A stretch of 64,000 nt of DNA from JAVWJP01 sp036638975 (GTDB taxonomy: Bacteria; Bacillota; Clostridia; Oscillospirales; Ruminococcaceae). Made by a program: the position numbers and the translations under genes. Under the pieces are notes generated by a model. That model had not been told where the DNA came from, did not search any database, and worked only from the letters and a program-made list of their open reading frames with translations. The DNA lies in contig JAVWJP010000010.1 in the NCBI GenBank assembly GCA_036638975.1, positions 1-64,000 on the forward strand. Reading direction: 5' to 3'. Positions 40,729 to 50,826 of this stretch are shown piece by piece (position 1 is the stretch's first letter; each line of letters begins with the position of its first letter).

Positions 40729-43134
40729 TTATTTTGCAACAATATTGACAAGCTTTCCCGGTATATAAAGCTCTTTTATAATTGTTTTTCCGCTTAGGGC
40801 ATTTGCAATTGCATCGGCTTTTTTGGCTTCTTCTATAGCGTCTTTTTCTGTAATATCGGCACTTACATTTATACGTGCTTTTATTTTTCCGCAAATCTGC
40901 ACAGCTATTTCAACAGTTTCTTCCTTGCACTTGCCCTCATCATAGCTAAGCCATTTTTGCTCATTTATCATTCCGCCAAAGTTTAGCACTTGCCACATTT
41001 CCTCAGAAATATGAGGGGCAAACGGGCTTAACATTATAAGCAGCGCACGCAGCTCTGCGGTATTTACACTGCCTAAGGCATAAATATCATTAAGCAGTGT
41101 CATCATAGCGGCTATAGCAGTGTTAAACTTCATTGCTTCTATATCTTCGGTAACTTTTTTTATAGTTTTGTTCATTACGAGCTCAAGCTCCGGACGAAAG
41201 GCTTCTCCCTTTACAACACATTCTTGAAGACTCCATATTCTGTCTAAAAAGCGTTTGCAACCCTTTATAGAAGCGGCGTTCCACGATGCACCTTTTTCAA
41301 AATCGCCTATAAACATTTCGTAAAGACGCAAAGTGTCGGCTCCAAACTCTTTTACAATATCGTCCGGGTTTACCACATTACCGCGCGATTTGCTCATTTT
41401 TTCGTTGTTTTCACCAAGTATCATGCCGTGGCTTGTACGTTTTGCATAAGGCTCCGGTGTGCTTACAACGCCTATGTCGTAAAGAAATTTGTGCCAAAAC
41501 CTTGAATACAGCAGGTGCAGGGTTGTGTGCTCCATTCCTCCGTTGTACCAATCTACAGGCAGCCAATAGTCAAGAGCTTCTTTTGAGGCAAGCTCTTTTT
41601 CATTATGCGGGTCACAATAGCGCATATAATACCACGATGAACCCGCCCACTGCGGCATTGTGTCGGTTTCGCGCTTTGCCGCCCCGCCGCAGCATGGACA
41701 AGTTGTATTTACCCAGCTGTCTATTTTTGCAAGAGGAGATTCGCCTGTTTCAGTCTGTTCGTAGGTGTCTATATGCGGCAAGGTCAGAGGCAGCTCGCTC
41801 TCCGGCAACGGTACATAACCGCACTTTGGACATATAACAATCGGGATAGGCTCTCCCCAGTAGCGCTGGCGAGAAAATACCCAGTCGCGCAGCTTAAAGT
41901 TTACCTTTTTTTCACCAAGCTTATTTTCTGTAAGCCAATCTATAATTTTAATCTTTGCATCTTCTACCGAAAGCCCTGTAAGAAAGCCTGAATTTACCAT
42001 AACTCCGGTTGCACAGTCTGTAAAGGGTTTCTCCTGTACATCTCCGCCGCTTACAACCTCTACTATAGGCAAGCCGAATTTTTTGGCAAATTCCCAGTCA
42101 CGGGTATCGTGTGCAGGCACTGCCATAATAGCGCCTGTGCCGTATGATGTCAAAACATAATCTGCAACAAATATAGGTATTTCGCTGCCATTTACAGGGT
42201 TTATTCCGCATACTCCGTCAAGTCGTACTCCTGTTTTTTCTTTTGCAAGCTCGGTACGCTCAAAATCAGATTTCTTTGAGGCTTCATCTCGATATGCCCT
42301 AACCTCATCTATATTATTAAGCTTTTGCGCCCATTTTTCTATCATGTCGTGCTCCGGCGAAATAACCATGTAAGTCGAACCAAACAAAGTATCGGGTCTT
42401 GTTGTATAAACACGCAAAGTATCGCCCGCAGTAGTTTTAAAGTCAACGTCTGCACCGGTAGAGCGTCCTATCCAGTTTGTCTGCGAAACCTTAACCCTCT
42501 CTATGTAGTCCAAAGGTTCAAGGTCATCTATAAGGCGCTGTGCATACTCGGTTATTTTAAGCATCCATTGGCTTTTTACCTTGTGCACAACCTGCCCGCC
42601 GCAGCGCTCGCAAACACCGCCCACAACCTCTTCGTTTGCCAAAACAACTTTACAGCCGTTGCACCAGTTTACAGACATCTCTTTTTTATATGCCAAGCCT
42701 TTTTTAAAAAGCTGTAAAAATATCCACTGTGTCCATTTAAAATATGAAGGGTCGGTTGTATTTATTTCTCTTGACCAGTCAAAAGACAAGCCCAGCGACT
42801 TTAGCTGTGCTTTAAAGTGCGCAACGTTGTCGCGCGTAACCTTCTCGGGGTGAATATGGTTTTTCATAGCAAAGTTTTCTGTAGGCAGTCCAAAGGCGTC
42901 CCAACCCATTGGATAAAGTACATTGTAGCCCTCCATACGGCGTTTTCTTGCAATTATATCAAGCGCTGTATACGATCGCGGGTGCCCAACATGAAGCCCC
43001 TGCCCAGATGGATATGGAAATTCTACAAGCGGGTAATATTTTGGCTTTGTATAGTCATTTGTGGCGGCAAAAACCTGCTTCTCGTCCCAAATATCCTGCC
43101 ATTTTTTCTCTACGCCCTCAAACTGATATTTCAT
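40729..43134 (-). CDS. leuS: Leucyl-tRNA synthetase
   Basis: Class I aminoacyl-tRNA synthetase charging tRNA-Leu. 801 residues. PYPSGQGLHVGHPRSYTALD contains the HIGH motif, TSYGTGAIMAVPAHDTRDWE marks the CP1 editing domain with the post-transfer Asp, and NEKMSKSRGNVV is KMSKS. A CxxC zinc site is present. ATG 43134 follows GGAGG; two bases separate it from the rsfS stop, so no T-box is possible immediately upstream. Last gene of the long housekeeping operon. Confidence 0.97.
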   Translation of the reverse strand: MKYQFEGVEKKWQDIWDEKQVFAATNDYTKPKYYPLVEFPYPSGQGLHVGHPRSYTALDIIARKRRMEGYNVLYPMGWDAFGLPTENFAMKNHIHPEKVTRDNVAHFKAQLKSLGLSFDWSREINTTDPSYFKWTQWIFLQLFKKGLAYKKEMSVNWCNGCKVVLANEEVVGGVCERCGGQVVHKVKSQWMLKITEYAQRLIDDLEPLDYIERVKVSQTNWIGRSTGADVDFKTTAGDTLRVYTTRPDTLFGSTYMVISPEHDMIEKWAQKLNNIDEVRAYRDEASKKSDFERTELAKEKTGVRLDGVCGINPVNGSEIPIFVADYVLTSYGTGAIMAVPAHDTRDWEFAKKFGLPIVEVVSGGDVQEKPFTDCATGVMVNSGFLTGLSVEDAKIKIIDWLTENKLGEKKVNFKLRDWVFSRQRYWGEPIPIVICPKCGYVPLPESELPLTLPHIDTYEQTETGESPLAKIDSWVNTTCPCCGGAAKRETDTMPQWAGSSWYYMRYCDPHNEKELASKEALDYWLPVDWYNGGMEHTTLHLLYSRFWHKFLYDIGVVSTPEPYAKRTSHGMILGENNEKMSKSRGNVVNPDDIVKEFGADTLRLYEMFIGDFEKGASWNAASIKGCKRFLDRIWSLQECVVKGEAFRPELELVMNKTIKKVTEDIEAMKFNTAIAAMMTLLNDIYALGSVNTAELRALLIMLSPFAPHISEEMWQVLNFGGMINEQKWLSYDEGKCKEETVEIAVQICGKIKARINVSADITEKDAIEEAKKADAIANALSGKTIIKELYIPGKLVNIVAK

Positions 43135-43136
43135 CG

Positions 43137-43496
43137 CTAATCCTCCGTTATAATATCGGTTAAGTCCACATCTTTTCCGTCCGACCATAATCGCTCAAGG
43201 GCATAAAACCCGCGTGTTTCTCCGCAAAAAATGTGTACTAAAACATCATAATAATCAAGCACAACCCACGTTGCCGCAACATAGCCCTCTACACACCGTG
43301 GCTCTATGCCAAGCTTTGTCATGTGCTCCTCTACGGCATCGGCAAGCGCCTTTACCTGCGTTGTGTTGGTTGCCGATGCAATCACAAAATAATCGGCAAT
43401 AGACGTTACCTCCGCTATACGAATAGCTTTTATATCCTGTGCTTTTTTTGCATTAAGTGCTGTTGCCACTGCCTTTGCTTCTTCTAGTGATGTCAA
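43137..43496 (-). CDS. rsfS: Ribosomal silencing factor RsfS
   Basis: Binds L14 and blocks subunit joining in starvation. 119 residues; SIADYFVIASATNTTQVKAL and WVVLDYYDVLVHIFCGETRGFY (split here at 20 residues for length) are the DUF143/Iojap motifs. Start taken as TTG 43496, seven bases after GGAGG; the ATG at 43529 overlaps yqeK and lacks a Shine-Dalgarno. Follows yqeK and nadD as in most Firmicutes. Confidence 0.94.
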   Translation of the reverse strand: MTSLEEAKAVATALNAKKAQDIKAIRIAEVTSIADYFVIASATNTTQVKALADAVEEHMTKLGIEPRCVEGYVAATWVVLDYYDVLVHIFCGETRGFYALERLWSDGKDVDLTDIITED

Positions 43497-43512
43497 ATAT
43501 ATTCCTCCTTTA

Positions 43513-44091
43513 TTAACAGACGTAATCATTATACGCCTCGATAGTATCGTTTATAATGTGTGTTTTATGCGCTATAAGGTCGCTTAAAATATATTGCAGA
43601 GCATAGAGCATGGCTTTTTCAAGCGAGGCATGGGCAAGCGCACGCACAGTTTCAACGTCATCATAAGCGCGTCCGTCACAGGTTAAATCGGCAAGATATA
43701 TTATTTTTTCAAGCTTGCTCATACCTGCGCGCCCGCTTGTATGGTAACGCACTGCGTTTATTATGTCGCGGTCCTCAACATTAAGCTCATCTGCAATAAA
43801 AATGCTACCTGCCATGGCGTGCCAAAGAGATGGCTGCGAAAGAGCTTTTTCATCCCAAATTATAGCAGACTCGCGTATTCTTTGCAACTGTTCTTCTTTG
43901 CTATCGTCTTTACAGACATCGTGCAAAAGACCTACAAAATATGCTTTACTTTGGTTTTCACCAAATATTTGTGCCAAATGTGACGCTTCCTCAGCAACCA
44001 TTAAGCTATGTTCATAGCGTTTTTCGCTAAGACGGTCTTTAAGCATAAGCTTTGTTTTTTCAAAATCATATTTCATTTTTATACAGCCCAT
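43513..44091 (-). CDS. yqeK: HD-domain bis(5'-nucleosyl)-tetraphosphatase YqeK
   Basis: Symmetrically cleaves Ap4A to ADP. ~190 residues. RYEHSLMVAEEASHLA (first His), YFVGLLHDVCKDDSKE (HD pair), WHAMAGSIF and VRYHTSGRAGM supply the metal ligands of the YqeK family. The start is either ATG 44091 or ATG 44076; both lie inside the nadD 3' end, so translation is coupled. Confidence 0.94.
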   Translation of the reverse strand: MGCIKMKYDFEKTKLMLKDRLSEKRYEHSLMVAEEASHLAQIFGENQSKAYFVGLLHDVCKDDSKEEQLQRIRESAIIWDEKALSQPSLWHAMAGSIFIADELNVEDRDIINAVRYHTSGRAGMSKLEKIIYLADLTCDGRAYDDVETVRALAHASLEKAMLYALQYILSDLIAHKTHIINDTIEAYNDYVC

Positions 44092-44677
44092 TCATTTTTA
44101 TATACTTAATAACTGCCGAAGGAAGATATTTGTCTAAGTTTTTACCTTCTTTAATCATAAGCCTAAGTTGTGTTGAAGAAATATCCAAAACATCTATATT
44201 ATCTATAATAAACTCCCCGCCATATATTTTTTTAAGTTCACACGCTTTTTTTTGCAATGCCTCAAGCTCATTTAAATGCCGCGCCGCTGCACATATTGTT
44301 GCCAAATTTACTATTTTTTGCGGCTCTCTCCACTGTGAAAGTGTAAAAAGCATATCAGAGCCTATCACAAAATAAAGCAAGGCGTTTTGGTTTTGCCGCG
44401 CAAGCTGCTCCAATGTAACAGCCGTGTAGCTTTCTCCGCCGCGCAAAAGCTCCATATTGCTTACTACAGCAGTTTTGTCGTCACTTACTGCAAGACGGCA
44501 CATCTCCATTCTGTCCTCTGCGCTTGCAAGCTCTTTTGCAGCTTTATGCGGAGGGAGATAGTCGGGAATAATTATAGCTTTATCTGCGTTTACAAGCTTT
44601 GCAAAATGGCGATAAAGATGAATATGTCCAAAATGTATAGGGTTAAAGGTACCGCCAAAAACTATTATTTTTTGCAA
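44066..44677 (-). CDS. nadD: Nicotinate-nucleotide adenylyltransferase
   Basis: Transfers AMP to nicotinate mononucleotide in NAD synthesis. 203 residues: FGGTFNPIHFGHIHLYRH is the nucleotidyl-transferase (H/T)xGH site, IPDYLPPHK the substrate loop, and LDISSTQLRLMIKEG the C-terminal ISSTxxR motif. Confidence 0.96.
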   Translation of the reverse strand: MQKIIVFGGTFNPIHFGHIHLYRHFAKLVNADKAIIIPDYLPPHKAAKELASAEDRMEMCRLAVSDDKTAVVSNMELLRGGESYTAVTLEQLARQNQNALLYFVIGSDMLFTLSQWREPQKIVNLATICAAARHLNELEALQKKACELKKIYGGEFIIDNIDVLDISSTQLRLMIKEGKNLDKYLPSAVIKYIKMNGLYKNEI

Positions 44678-44704
44678 TATTTTTCCCCCTTATATATGAT
44701 AAGG

Positions 44705-44998
44705 CTATTTTTCTATTAAGTATATGGGGTTCTTTTTATTTTTGCGGTAAAGCACAAAGCGTGTACCTATCACCTGCACCACCTCAGAATTTGTTTTTTC
44801 CGCCATATCCGCGGCAATTTCTCCGGCAGCACCCGGTGCTGTTTCTAAAACGTGCAGCTTTATAAGCTCACGCGCTGTAAGAGCGTCGTTTACCTGTTTA
44901 ACAAGTGCATCGGCTATGCCGCCCTTACCCACCTGAAGTATAGTTTCTGTTGTATTTGCCGCTGCGCGTAAAGTCGCGCGTTGTTTACTTGTTAGCAA
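44705..44998 (-). CDS. yhbY: YhbY family ribosome-associated RNA-binding protein
   Basis: 97-residue CRS1/YhbY (CRM) domain protein; LQVGKGGIADALVKQVNDAL contains the GxxG RNA-binding loop and GTRFVLYRKNKKNP the conserved C-terminal strand. Family members associate with pre-50S particles. Overlaps the rdgB stop. Confidence 0.94.
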   Translation of the reverse strand: MLTSKQRATLRAAANTTETILQVGKGGIADALVKQVNDALTARELIKLHVLETAPGAAGEIAADMAEKTNSEVVQVIGTRFVLYRKNKKNPIYLIEK

Positions 44999-45599
44999 TG
45001 TTTTCTACCTCACTGTTATATTTTTTATATTTATCATAAAATGCCCTAAGTGCCTTTCCGCGGTGGCTCAAAGCATCTTTTTCTGCGCCTGTTATCTCTG
45101 CAAAGCAGCCTTGTTCAGTTAAAAAAACAGGGTCATATCCAAAGCCTTCGCTTCCATGCCTTTCATATCCTATTTTACCATAACAGCAGCCCTCTGCCGT
45201 AAGCTCTGCTCCGTCCGGCATAATACAGCAAATTGCACAGGCAAAATGCGCAGTACGTTTTTCGTCAGCTACGTTTCGCATAGCGTCAAGCAGCTTTTGC
45301 ACACACTGCTCGTCTGTGCCATTTTCTCCCGCATAACGCGCCGAATACACCCCCGGTGCGCCATTTAAGGCATCTACGCACAGCCCCGAATCATCGGCTA
45401 TAGTTGGCAAGCCGCAAAGCTTTTGAACTGCTTGTGCTTTTATTTTTGCATTTTCGGCAAAGGTCGTACCTGTTTCATTAGGGTTTACATCAAAGCCAAG
45501 CTCGGCTGCCGAGAAAACCTTTACTCCAAGCGGCGCGAATATTCGCTTAAACTCGCGCAGCTTGCCCTTGTTGCCCGTTGCAACTACCAAATCATTCAT
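44985..45599 (-). CDS. rdgB: Non-canonical purine NTP pyrophosphatase (XTP/dITP)
   Basis: Removes ITP/XTP from nucleotide pools. 204 residues; VATGNKGKLREFKRIF (substrate Lys), ADDSGLCVDALNGAPGVYSA (catalytic Asp pair) and GSEGFGYDPVF are the HAM1/RdgB motifs. Confidence 0.95.
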   Translation of the reverse strand: MNDLVVATGNKGKLREFKRIFAPLGVKVFSAAELGFDVNPNETGTTFAENAKIKAQAVQKLCGLPTIADDSGLCVDALNGAPGVYSARYAGENGTDEQCVQKLLDAMRNVADEKRTAHFACAICCIMPDGAELTAEGCCYGKIGYERHGSEGFGYDPVFLTEQGCFAEITGAEKDALSHRGKALRAFYDKYKKYNSEVENIANK

Positions 45600-46530
45600 C
45601 TTTATGCACCCTCTTAGGCTCTGCTCCGTTAAAAAGCGCCTCTATAAAATCGGTGGCGTTAAACGGCTGTAAATCGTCTATTTGTTCGCCTACGCCTATA
45701 TATTTTATAGGCAAACCAAGCTCCTCTTTTATGGCTATAACAACGCCGCCACGTGCAGTACCATCAAGCTTTGTAAGCACTATACCCGTAAGACCCGCAG
45801 CTTCTTTAAACTGCCTTGCCTGATTTATGGCGTTTTGCCCCGTAGTTGCGTCCAGCACCAAAAGCACCTCTTTTGAGCATTCGGGTGCTTCGCGCTCTAT
45901 TACGCGAGATATTTTTGACAGCTCCTCCATCAAATTCTTTTTATTATGGAGTCTGCCAGCCGTATCGCATATTATAACGTCCATGCCGCGCGCTTTGCCT
46001 GCCGTGATAGAATCGAACACAACTGCCGCAGGGTCGGCACCCTCGGCGTGGTGCACCATCTCGGCACCCGCACGCTCTGCCCATATTGCAAGCTGCTCTA
46101 TTGCCGCCGCACGGAAGGTATCGGCAGCTGCTAACAGCACGCGTTTGCCGCGTCTTTTTAAATCTGCCGCCATTTTACCTATAGTAGTTGTTTTTCCTAC
46201 ACCGTTTACACCTATAACCAGTATTATTGACGGCTTTGTGCTAAGGTTAAGCTCCTCACCGCCGCTCATCATTTCTGTAAGAATGCTTTTTAAAAGCACC
46301 TTTACTTCTTCAGAGCTTGCAGCGCCTGTTTCTTTTACCTTTTCTCGCAGCTTTGTGCGCACCTTAGCTGCCGTTGCCACACCGACATCGCCCGAGATTA
46401 AAATTTCTTCAAGCTCCTCAAAAAGCTCCTCATCTATCTTAGTAAAAGAATTAAGCATACCCTCAATGTTTTTAACCATAGAGCTTCTTGTTTTTTCAAG
46501 CCCTGTTTTTATTTTTTGAAAAAAGCCCAT
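45592..46530 (-). CDS. ftsY: Signal recognition particle receptor FtsY
   Basis: Membrane-docking GTPase for SRP. 312 residues, NG domain with almost no acidic A domain, as in many Gram-positives. GVNGVGKTTTIGKMA (G1), DTAGRLHNKKNLMEEL (G3) and TKLDGTARGG (G4) are intact. Follows smc by 21 bases, a conserved pair. Confidence 0.96.
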   Translation of the reverse strand: MGFFQKIKTGLEKTRSSMVKNIEGMLNSFTKIDEELFEELEEILISGDVGVATAAKVRTKLREKVKETGAASSEEVKVLLKSILTEMMSGGEELNLSTKPSIILVIGVNGVGKTTTIGKMAADLKRRGKRVLLAAADTFRAAAIEQLAIWAERAGAEMVHHAEGADPAAVVFDSITAGKARGMDVIICDTAGRLHNKKNLMEELSKISRVIEREAPECSKEVLLVLDATTGQNAINQARQFKEAAGLTGIVLTKLDGTARGGVVIAIKEELGLPIKYIGVGEQIDDLQPFNATDFIEALFNGAEPKRVHKDE

Positions 46531-46551
46531 GCTACACCGCCTTTCATTTTT

Positions 46552-49500
46552 TTATGCCTTCATGCCCAGCTTGCTTTCAAGCTCTGAAACTGCAAGCTCA
46601 AGTACCTTAGAAACGCCTTCCTCCTGCATTGTAACACCATAAAGTACATCGGCTTCTTCCATTGTACCACGGCGGTGAGTTATTGCCACAAACTGCGTTT
46701 TTTCACCAAGCCGCTTTAAATACTGCGCATATTTAGTGACATTTACGTCATCTAAAGCTGCCTCAATTTCATCAAGCAAACAAAATGGAGCAGGGCGCAC
46801 CTTTAATATTGCAAAATATATTGCTATCGCAACAAAAGCCTGTTCTCCGCCGGAAAGCGATGCCAAGTTTTTTATAAGCTTGCCCGGAGGCTGCACATTT
46901 ATCTCTATGCCGCTTTCTAAAACATCAGTGTCGTCCGTAAGCTCAAGGCTTGCCTTACCGCCGCCAAAAAGCTCGACAAATACCCTGCCAAAATTTTCGT
47001 TTATTTTTGCAAAGCTTTCTGTAAACATCTCGCGCATTTGCGAGGTTAAATCGTAAATTATTTTATTAAGCTGATTGCGGCTCTTTTCCACATCATCTAT
47101 CTGTGTTTTTAAAAACATATAGCGTTGCGAAACCTGCTCGTATTCATCTATAGCTTCAAGGTTTACAGTGCCCAACGCACGAATTTTAGCCTTTACCTCT
47201 GCCAAAGTACGCAAGGAGCGCTGCATATCCTCTACCGGTTGCGCCAACGCCTCCGCCTCTGTGCGTGTAAGCTCATATTCGTCCCACATTTTAGCAATTA
47301 CAGCATCGTACTCTGCCTGCAACGAGAACTTTTTTTCTTCAACTCGCGCAAGCTCTCTTGCAAGCTGCTCTTTACGCGCCATTATGTCCTTTTCTTGAAG
47401 ACGTATTTCTGTCGAGCGCTGCTCGCACTGCTGGCGCTTCTGTTGCAGCTCGTTTATTGCAGCCTGTGCCTTTTGCGTTTCATTTGCAACATTTTTGTTT
47501 TCGGCTTTAAGCTTTTCTATCTGATTTGTTATTGTATCGTTTTGCAATTTAAGCCCGTTTATTTGCTGCTCGTAAATTTGTGCACGCTGACTTTGCCCCG
47601 CCTTGCGCGAATTTATGTCGTCTATAGCCTGTCTTGTGCCCTCTATATCCTTGCTCTTGGCAAGCACCAAAAGCTCGGCTTCACTGCGCTTTGTCAAGAT
47701 ACCCTCTCGCATTGCTCGTGTCGCTTCGTGCTGCGTACTGCTCTTTGCAATAAGCGCCTCTGTCTGCTCTTGCTCTTGTGTAAGTGCATTCACCTTGTCA
47801 GATGCCGCCGATATATTTGTATTGAAGCCAGCCATGCTTTCTTCAAGGCGTTTAAGCTGTGCCACAGCATCTGTACTATTTTTGTTTATATCATCTAAAG
47901 CAAGAAGAATACGTTTTTTTTCAGATTCATAACGTATTTTATCTTCTCCGGCAGTTTTCATTTCGCTCTCTACGGCTAGAATTTGCGCATTTAACGCAGA
48001 AATTTCTTCGGCAGATGTTTTAAGCTTTGCATTTATGCCCTCTGCCCCCGCCAAAATAAGGTCTGCTTCGGCTTTAAGACGCTCTATCTCCGATTGTCTG
48101 CTTAAAAGCCCCGCGCTTTTTGCCGTAAACCCGCCGGTCATAGAGCCGCCGACATTTACTAGCTGTCCGTCAAGCGTTACTATGCGAAAACGGTTGCCAA
48201 ATGCTTTTGCAATTGCCACTGCATCGTCTAAATTTTGTGCAACAACCACCCTGCCCAGCATACTTTCCACAATAGCTCTGTACTCCGGCTTGCACTCTAC
48301 AAGGTCTGATGCCAATGCGACAAAGCCGTTTTTTTGTGACAAGCCGCTTTCATTAAGCTTGTTGCCGCGTATTGTAGAAACAGGCAAAAAAGTTGCCCTG
48401 CCGCTGCGCGATTCTTTTAGCATTGCTATTGCACGCTTTGCAACACTATCGTCGTCCACCACAATATTTTGTAAAGCGCCACCAAGCGCCGTTTCAATTG
48501 CCACCGAATATTCGGGTTTTACCTCTATAAGCTTAGAAACAGCCGAATGTACGCCCTTAATTTCGCCGTGCTTTTGCCGGTTTAATATATATTTTACACT
48601 TCCCGCAAAGCCTTCCATGCTTTGCTCAAGGCTTTCTAGCAGCCTTGCCTTTTGCTGTTTTTCTCCTGCGCGTTGTTCTATGCTGCGCAGCTCTGCCGTA
48701 AGCTCCTGTTGCTTTTGCAGACGGCTTTTAAGCTTTAGCTGTATGCCGCCTACAGAGTTTTTAAGCCCCTGTAAATTTTCATCTATGTTCTCACAAAGCT
48801 CCGTACAATCGTTCAGTTCAGCTGTAAAGGCTTTTAGCTTGTCGGCTTTTTCGTCCTGCGATTGCTTTAGCAGCAATGTGCGGTTTTGTGCTTCGTTAAA
48901 CGCCGCCTGTGCCGTTACCTGCGCAACCTTAGCCTCCGAAAGTGAAAGCGCCAAGGCAGAAAGCGCCTGACGGGCATCAGCCAGCGCCGTTACGCCCTGC
49001 TGCTCGGTAATGGCAAGCTCTGCGTATTCTTCCGAAATCTTTTGCAGCTCCGCCTTTGCATCATCGGCTTCTTGCTGTAAAAGCACAAGCTCTGCTTCTT
49101 TTTCTGTAAGCTGCTGTGCGGTTTGCAGCTCTGTTTGGTTTTGCTCCGTTATCTCATTTTTTATTCTTTCTATAGAGCTGTTATTATGAAAAATGTTATT
49201 TTCACATACCGCTATCTGCGACTGCGCTTCTGCGGCAGATTCCTCATGTATTTTGATACCTGCGCGTAAATCATCTATATCTACCGTGCATTTTGAAAGC
49301 TGCGCAAAAACCTCATCAGCAGTTTTTTCTACCGCAGAAAGCTCGTCTTCAACCTCGGCATGAGCCCCCTGTGAAACCGCAACCTTATCCTCCTCTGCAC
49401 GAAGCTGTTCTTTTGTTTTTTGCAGCTGTGCCGACCATATAGAAAGCTCCAGCAGCTTTTTATGCTCGGCGTGTTTTACAAACTGCGACGCTTTTTCTGC

Positions 49501-50124
49501 CTGTACCCTAAGCGGCTCTACACGGCTTTCCAGCTCTGCCATTATGTCTTTAAGGCGCAAAAGGTTTTCTCCCGCTGCCAAAAGCTTGCGCTCTGCCTCG
49601 GTTTTTCGGTAGCGAAACTTTGAAATTCCTGCAGCTTCTTCAAAAATTTCGCGTCTATTCCCGCTTTTTGCACCAACTATCTCGGCAATTTTTCCCTGTC
49701 CTATCATCGAATAACCATCGCGTCCAAGCCCTGTATCCATAAAAAGCTCTACTATATCTTTAAGTCGAACGTTTTGGTCATTTATTTTATATTCACTGTC
49801 GCCGGAGCGATAAAGCTTGCGCGTTATTGCAACCTCGTCGGTATCTATCTGTATACTGCGGGCAAGATTATCTATGTAAAGTGTCACCTGTGCAAAGCCC
49901 ATTGCCTTGCGTAGCTGTGTTCCGCCAAAAATGACATCTTCCATCTTTGCACCGCGCAAGGTTTTTGTCGATTGCTCGCCCAACACCCACCGCAGAGCAT
50001 CACTTATGTTGCTTTTTCCGCTGCCGTTAGGTCCCACAACTGCCGTAAGCCCGCCTGTAAAATTAAGACGGGTCTTATCGGGGAACGATTTGAAACCATG
50101 AATTTCAAGCGCTTTAAGGTACAA
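46552..50124 (-). CDS. smc: Chromosome segregation protein SMC
   Basis: 1190-residue condensin ATPase. N-terminal Walker A GPNGSGKSNISDALRWVLGE, two long coiled-coil arms (~170-510 and ~670-1000), a central hinge with conserved glycines (GGSMTGGFTAKSAG), then signature LSGGEQAFVAIAIYF and Walker B CLLDEIEAALDD. Complete. ScpA/ScpB genes are not in the window. Confidence 0.97.
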   Translation of the reverse strand: MYLKALEIHGFKSFPDKTRLNFTGGLTAVVGPNGSGKSNISDALRWVLGEQSTKTLRGAKMEDVIFGGTQLRKAMGFAQVTLYIDNLARSIQIDTDEVAITRKLYRSGDSEYKINDQNVRLKDIVELFMDTGLGRDGYSMIGQGKIAEIVGAKSGNRREIFEEAAGISKFRYRKTEAERKLLAAGENLLRLKDIMAELESRVEPLRVQAEKASQFVKHAEHKKLLELSIWSAQLQKTKEQLRAEEDKVAVSQGAHAEVEDELSAVEKTADEVFAQLSKCTVDIDDLRAGIKIHEESAAEAQSQIAVCENNIFHNNSSIERIKNEITEQNQTELQTAQQLTEKEAELVLLQQEADDAKAELQKISEEYAELAITEQQGVTALADARQALSALALSLSEAKVAQVTAQAAFNEAQNRTLLLKQSQDEKADKLKAFTAELNDCTELCENIDENLQGLKNSVGGIQLKLKSRLQKQQELTAELRSIEQRAGEKQQKARLLESLEQSMEGFAGSVKYILNRQKHGEIKGVHSAVSKLIEVKPEYSVAIETALGGALQNIVVDDDSVAKRAIAMLKESRSGRATFLPVSTIRGNKLNESGLSQKNGFVALASDLVECKPEYRAIVESMLGRVVVAQNLDDAVAIAKAFGNRFRIVTLDGQLVNVGGSMTGGFTAKSAGLLSRQSEIERLKAEADLILAGAEGINAKLKTSAEEISALNAQILAVESEMKTAGEDKIRYESEKKRILLALDDINKNSTDAVAQLKRLEESMAGFNTNISAASDKVNALTQEQEQTEALIAKSSTQHEATRAMREGILTKRSEAELLVLAKSKDIEGTRQAIDDINSRKAGQSQRAQIYEQQINGLKLQNDTITNQIEKLKAENKNVANETQKAQAAINELQQKRQQCEQRSTEIRLQEKDIMARKEQLARELARVEEKKFSLQAEYDAVIAKMWDEYELTRTEAEALAQPVEDMQRSLRTLAEVKAKIRALGTVNLEAIDEYEQVSQRYMFLKTQIDDVEKSRNQLNKIIYDLTSQMREMFTESFAKINENFGRVFVELFGGGKASLELTDDTDVLESGIEINVQPPGKLIKNLASLSGGEQAFVAIAIYFAILKVRPAPFCLLDEIEAALDDVNVTKYAQYLKRLGEKTQFVAITHRRGTMEEADVLYGVTMQEEGVSKVLELAVSELESKLGMKA

Positions 50125-50151
50125 TATATCACTTCCCTTGACATAGAAATT

Positions 50152-50826
50152 TTATTTTTCGCCCATAAGCTCCAGTGCTTCCTTTGCAGCCATCTGCTCG
50201 GCATTTTTTTTAGAGCGCCCTTTTCCCTGACCTATTACATTACTGTTAAGATGTACCTCCACCACAAACTCCTTGTTATGGTCGGGACCTGTTTCATCTA
50301 TAAGCACATAATTTACTTTTTCCTCTGGGTTTTGCTGAATAATTTCCTGTAATATTGTTTTATAGTCTTTAAATGAAGTCTGATGTGTTTCTATTGCCCG
50401 TAAAATAAAACGCATTACGTGTTCGCTTGCAGGCTGCATACCCCCATCAAGATATATCGCTGCAATAACCGCCTCAAACGCATCTGCCAAGACAGACGAA
50501 CGGTTTCTTCCTCCGGTTGTTTCTTCGCCTTTGCCAAGCTGCAGGTACTGCCCAAGCTCAAGCTCATTTGCAAAACCGCAAAGCGCTTTTTCGCATACAA
50601 GAGATGCACGAAGCTTTGTAAGCTCGCCCTCCGGTAAAGCCGGGAATTCCTTAAAAATATAATCAGAAACTATTATTGACAAAACCGCATCGCCCAAAAA
50701 CTCTTGTCTTTCGTTACATTCAAGCCCGCGTTTAACCTCGTTGGCGTATGAAGAATGCGTAAGCGCAATTTTAAGGTATGTTGGGTTTTTAAATGTGTAA
50801 TGCAGTTTTTCTTCCAGTTTTTTCAT
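50152..50826 (-). CDS. rnc: Ribonuclease III
   Basis: Processes rRNA precursors and double-stranded RNA. 224 residues; the signature ERQEFLGDAVLSIIVSDYI (Glu and Asp metal ligands; consensus NERLEFLGDAVL) near residue 40, and a C-terminal dsRBD (GKGRSKKNAEQMAAKEAL). Overlaps the plsX stop by four bases. Confidence 0.96.
   Translation of the reverse strand: MKKLEEKLHYTFKNPTYLKIALTHSSYANEVKRGLECNERQEFLGDAVLSIIVSDYIFKEFPALPEGELTKLRASLVCEKALCGFANELELGQYLQLGKGEETTGGRNRSSVLADAFEAVIAAIYLDGGMQPASEHVMRFILRAIETHQTSFKDYKTILQEIIQQNPEEKVNYVLIDETGPDHNKEFVVEVHLNSNVIGQGKGRSKKNAEQMAAKEALELMGEK

Noticed and set aside
43130..43200. T-box leader for leuS (and likewise leuA at 21221-21239)
   Set aside because: Only 2 and 19 bases separate these genes from the preceding stops; no specifier stem or T-box sequence is present.
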